Part shown: piece after piece, positions 61,439-64,000 of the stretch
How positions within the stretch are numbered: the first letter of the stretch is position 1
Layout of the letters: each line of letters begins with the position of its first letter
Source of the DNA: Azospirillum halopraeferens DSM 3675
GTDB taxonomy: Bacteria > Pseudomonadota > Alphaproteobacteria > Azospirillales > Azospirillaceae
Length of the DNA: 64,000 bases
Direction: 5' to 3'
NCBI RefSeq assembly: GCF_000429625.1
Contig: NZ_KE386927.1
Coordinates: 361,160-425,159, forward strand
The notes under the pieces: generated by a model
Databases searched by the model: none
Seen by the model: only the letters and a program-made list of their open reading frames with translations
What the model was told of the DNA's origin: nothing
Translations under genes and position numbers: made by a program

Positions 61439-61721
61439 CCGCGGTGCAGCATGCCGGGGGCGCCCGGCCGGTTACCAATGAATTATGGGAATGCGATCGT
61501 TCACTTTCGCTGATGCGGCGCAAGCGCCCACACACGCGATGGGGTTGCAGGGGCCGGACGGGCCGTGCTAGGCAAGCCTGCCGCCGGCCTGTGGCGCCGA
61601 GTGTCGCCCGAGTCGTTCCCGATTTGGTTGTGATTCGGTCGCAGGATCCCCCTGCAGCATTCCCCCGGGGGGCGGGGCGGCCCAAGGCGCCGGACCGGGC
61701 GCGAACTGCGGAGACCCTAGC

Positions 61722-62060
61722 ATGCCCTACGTCGTCACCGACGGCTGCATCAAGTGCAAGTACACCGACTGCGTCGAGGTCTGCCCCGTCGACTGCTTCT
61801 ACGAAGGCGAGAACATGCTCGTCATCCACCCTGACGAGTGCATCGACTGCGGCGTGTGCGAGCCGGAATGCCCGGCCGAGGCGATCCTGCCGGACACCGA
61901 CGGCAAGGCCGAGTCCTGGCTGGAGATGAACCGCGAGTATTCCACCCAGTGGCCCAACATCACCCGCAAGAAGGATGCGCCGGCCGACGCCGACAGCTTC
62001 AAGGGGATGGACGGCAAGTACGAGAAGTTCTTCAGCCCCAAGCCGGGCACCGGGGGCTGA
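61722..62060 (+). CDS. fdxA: 7Fe ferredoxin FdxA
   Basis: 112 residues. Two clusters: CIKCKYTDCVEVCPVDCF and CIDCGVCEPECPAEAI, with the Cys pattern of [3Fe-4S][4Fe-4S] Azotobacter-type ferredoxins. The C-terminal helix extension (WLEMNREYSTQWPNITRKKD) is typical of the alphaproteobacterial form. Electron carrier of the cytoplasm; donor and acceptor not shown. Confidence 0.96.
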   Translation: MPYVVTDGCIKCKYTDCVEVCPVDCFYEGENMLVIHPDECIDCGVCEPECPAEAILPDTDGKAESWLEMNREYSTQWPNITRKKDAPADADSFKGMDGKYEKFFSPKPGTGG

Positions 62061-62176
62061 CGCAGGCCGGCCGCGCCCGCGCCGGCGGCGGGAGCGGCCA
62101 TGTTGCCATGCAGCAGGATCGGGTCGGCCATACGGCGCCGCTGCCCGGTTTTCTCGCGCCTGCACGCCGGTAACCT

Positions 62177-62205
62177 TTGTAACTCCGGCGTAACATCGGT
62201 ATACT
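62177..62205 (+). promoter_or_regulatory. Strong housekeeping promoter for carD
   Basis: TTGTAA (62177-62182), 17 bases, TATACT (62200-62205). Both boxes match the sigma-70 consensus well at the ideal spacing. The expected transcript start is near 62212. Confidence 0.7.
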
Positions 62206-62256
62206 CCCGCGCCGGAGCCGGCCACAGCGCCATTGCCGGTACTCCCATCGAATGAA

Positions 62257-62328
62257 GGACTCCTGATTTCCCTGACCGACGCGGGGTTTCCCCCCGCGCA
62301 GCGGCATGGATGTCACAGGGTCCTTTTT
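62257..62328 (+). promoter_or_regulatory. Structured carD leader with terminator-like end
   Basis: GGAC-T-CCTG (62257-62265) can pair with CAGGGTCC (62316-62323). It encloses a second hairpin CGCGGGG/CCCCGCG (62280-62286 and 62292-62298) and is followed by TTTTT (62324-62328). It lies between the promoter and the carD start, so it could work as an attenuator. The outer stem is modest. Confidence 0.4.
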
Positions 62329-62385
62329 CGCTCCGTCCACAGGGGCGGCAAAAATGGCGTGGTCGCGAGAAGAGAGCCAACCAAG

Positions 62386-62886
62386 ATGTCGAACAAGCTT
62401 GAGTTCGAAGCCGGGGATTTCGTCGTCTATCCGGCTCACGGCGTCGGTCGAGTCGAGGGAATCGAAACCCACCACATCGCGGGCCAGGAGATTCAGCTTT
62501 ACGCGATCACCTTCGAAAAAGAGCGCATGACGCTCAAGGTGCCCGTCACCAAGGCCAGGAACTCGGGTTTGCGCCGTCTCAGCACCAAGGACCGCATCAA
62601 GGTCGCCCTGGAGACGCTGCAGGGCCGCTCGCGCATCCGCCGCACCATGTGGAGCCGGCGGGCCCAGGAATACGAAGCGAAGATCAACTCCGGCGATCCG
62701 GTCTCCATCGCCGAGGTGGTGCGCGACCTCTACCGCGGCACCGACCAGTCCGACCAGTCCTACAGCGAGCGCCAGATCTATCAGGCGGCGCTCGAGCGTC
62801 TCGCCCGCGAACTCGCGGCGGTCGAGAAGATCGACGAGCTGAAGGCCACCGAGCGTCTGGAACAGGTCCTGAAGAAGGCCGCCTGA
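62386..62886 (+). CDS. carD: CarD-family transcriptional regulator
   Basis: 166 residues. The N-terminal RNA polymerase-interacting Tudor-like domain starts FEAGDFVVYPAHGVGRVEGI; the C-terminal helical domain binds promoter DNA (RRTMWSRRAQEYEAKINSGD, VVRDLYRGTDQSDQSYSERQ). CarD stabilises open complexes at many promoters, including rRNA in relatives. The ATG at 62386 gives the family start MSNKLEFEAGD. A strong terminator follows. Confidence 0.95.
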   Translation: MSNKLEFEAGDFVVYPAHGVGRVEGIETHHIAGQEIQLYAITFEKERMTLKVPVTKARNSGLRRLSTKDRIKVALETLQGRSRIRRTMWSRRAQEYEAKINSGDPVSIAEVVRDLYRGTDQSDQSYSERQIYQAALERLARELAAVEKIDELKATERLEQVLKKAA

Positions 62887-62915
62887 TCCGGCGACGGGGT
62901 TCGGCTACGGAACGG

Positions 62916-62944
62916 GGGCGGCGCCGCGGCGCCGCCCTTTTCGT
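62916..62944 (+). terminator. Intrinsic terminator of carD
   Basis: GGGCGGCGCC/GGCGCCGCCC is a ten-base-pair stem (62916-62925 and 62928-62937) ending in TTTTCGTTT. It starts 30 bases after the carD stop. Confidence 0.85.
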
Positions 62945-63129
62945 TTGCGCTCCCGGCCGGCTCCGGCGCGGGGAGGGCGGGAGACATTGACCGGCATTTG
63001 TGGTTTTCGCCTTTCCTCCCCGCCGCCCGCCGCATACACTTGCCCCCGCCGCCCGCCATCAGCCGACGAGTCACGCCGCCCGCACCGTCCACAGCCCGAC
63101 CCGCTCCCCTCCCCATATCCGACCCGCCG

Positions 63130-63963
63130 ATGTCCGACCCGCAGAAGCCCGACAAGCAGAAATTCGCCGATCTCGGGCGGCCGCGGCGCATCTGGGCCGT
63201 CGGTGCGGTCCACGCGGAAGCCGGGCGTCTGGCGGCGGTGCACGCGGCCATCGCGGCGGAGTTCCGGCCGGGCGACCGGCTCGTCTATCTCGGCAATCTG
63301 ATCGGCCGCGGCGAGGCGGTGCTGGACACCCTGGACGAGGTGCTGGGTTTCCGCCGCACCCTGCTGGCGCGGCGCGGCATGGCGGCGACCGACATCGTCT
63401 ATCTGCGCGGCGGCCAGGAAGAGATGTGGCAGAAGCTGCTGCAGCTCCACTTCGCCCCCAACCCGCGCGAGGTGCTGGACTGGATGATGCGCCAGGGGCT
63501 GGCTCCCACGCTCGCGGCCTACGGCGGCACGGTCGAGCAGGGCATGGCGGCGGCACGCGGCGGCACCGTGGCGCTGGGCCGCTGGACCGCGTCCCTGCGC
63601 AACGCCATGCAAGGGCGTGACGGCCACGCCACCCTGTTCAGCGCCCTGCGGCGGGCCGCCTACACCGGCAGCCCGGAGGCGCCGGAACCCGGCGGCGTGC
63701 TGCTGGTCAACGCCGGCATCGACCCGTCCCGGCCGTTCGGCCACCAGGGCGACAGCTTCTGGTGGGGGGCCCACGGCTTCGCCCGCATCGACGCGCCCTA
63801 CGGCGGCTTCGCCCGGGTGGTGCGCGGCTACGACCCCGCCGGCCAGGGCGTGCGGATCGGCGACGTCACCGCCACCCTGGACGGCGGCTGCGGGTCCGGC
63901 GGGCCGCTGGTCTGCGGCCTGATCGCCCCGACGGGCGAGGTCCTGGAGCTGTTCCAGGCGTAA
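63130..63963 (+). CDS. Metallophosphoesterase-like protein with degenerate catalytic motifs
   Basis: 277 residues. The overall plan is that of PPP-type phosphoesterases, but each metal-binding motif is changed. GDIHG reads GAVHA, GDxxDRG reads YLGNLIGRG, GNHE reads LRGGQEE, and the later VHAG reads VNAGIDPSRP. A classical two-metal phosphatase is therefore unlikely; a binding or scaffolding role is possible. The ATG at 63130 (MSDPQKPDKQK) is preferred to the longer frame from 62998. It lies downstream of the carD terminator and is transcribed separately. Confidence 0.85.
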   Translation: MSDPQKPDKQKFADLGRPRRIWAVGAVHAEAGRLAAVHAAIAAEFRPGDRLVYLGNLIGRGEAVLDTLDEVLGFRRTLLARRGMAATDIVYLRGGQEEMWQKLLQLHFAPNPREVLDWMMRQGLAPTLAAYGGTVEQGMAAARGGTVALGRWTASLRNAMQGRDGHATLFSALRRAAYTGSPEAPEPGGVLLVNAGIDPSRPFGHQGDSFWWGAHGFARIDAPYGGFARVVRGYDPAGQGVRIGDVTATLDGGCGSGGPLVCGLIAPTGEVLELFQA

Positions 63964-64000
63964 GCCCGGCGGGGGGCTTGACGCCGCCGACCCCGCGGTT

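Larger units (their letters stand above)
62061..62385 (+). other. 325-base gap between fdxA and carD holding the carD promoter and leader
   Basis: No gene is supported. The left third is GC-rich with no clear fdxA terminator. The middle carries the promoter at 62177-62205, and the rest is a leader of about 175 bases with nested stems (see the separate entries). Confidence 0.6.

Overview
The window is GC-rich chromosomal DNA with an alphaproteobacterial gene content. The order lnt, XRE regulator, metK, trmB, rimP, nusA, ylxR, infB, together with a CarD-family regulator, FdxA ferredoxin, an SUV3-type helicase beside an S4 protein, RsmI/YraN/GshB and SpeD/SpeE, suggests a Rhodospirillales-type (Azospirillum-like) organism. 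This is inferred from gene content only; no 16S rRNA or tRNA gene was seen. I found no insertion sequences, integrases, phage genes or CRISPR arrays.

Layout. 1-9651 (minus strand): the translation and methylation block from lnt down to infB, whose C-terminus is cut by the window edge. 9866-12878 (plus): a STAS protein, an unknown tandem beta-domain protein with its own promoter, a MoeB/ThiF-type E1 enzyme, a DsrE-like protein and a small protein. 12926-18725: an LpoA-like lipoprotein divergent from rsmI-yraN-SirB1-like-gshB-LolA-like-HdeD. 18729-21602: spermidine genes speE/speD, a PuuD-like amidohydrolase and a MarR regulator. 21990-22784: xthA.

22920-40258 is the most distinctive part. A cyclic-nucleotide-binding protein and a degenerate ABC exporter-like protein are transcribed leftward. 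Divergently, a tightly packed run encodes two COG4671-like and two GT4-like glycosyltransferases, a PAS-GGDEF diguanylate cyclase, a histidine phosphatase and a polysaccharide deacetylase, and runs on into a bPH-like membrane protein and a complete YejABEF-type peptide ABC transporter. Most junctions are 4-base stop/start overlaps. The set looks like a nucleotide-regulated surface-glycan or exopolysaccharide system, but the product cannot be read from the sequence.

40279-45758 (mostly minus): a DUF882 lipoprotein, a membrane class III adenylate cyclase, a methyltransferase and an MBL hydrolase, then an HTH protein convergent with an OmpR-type response regulator. 46141-51682: ribA with a degenerate N-terminal domain, a sigma-54-controlled gene of unknown function, a stress-like protein and mutS. 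51720-64000: htpG, a large periplasmic unknown, the SUV3-like helicase with its S4 protein, a membrane-tethered RidA, a tautomerase, an MFS permease, fdxA, carD behind a strong promoter and structured leader, and a phosphoesterase-like protein whose catalytic motifs are degenerate.

All functions are read from motifs and family resemblance by eye; no database search was run.
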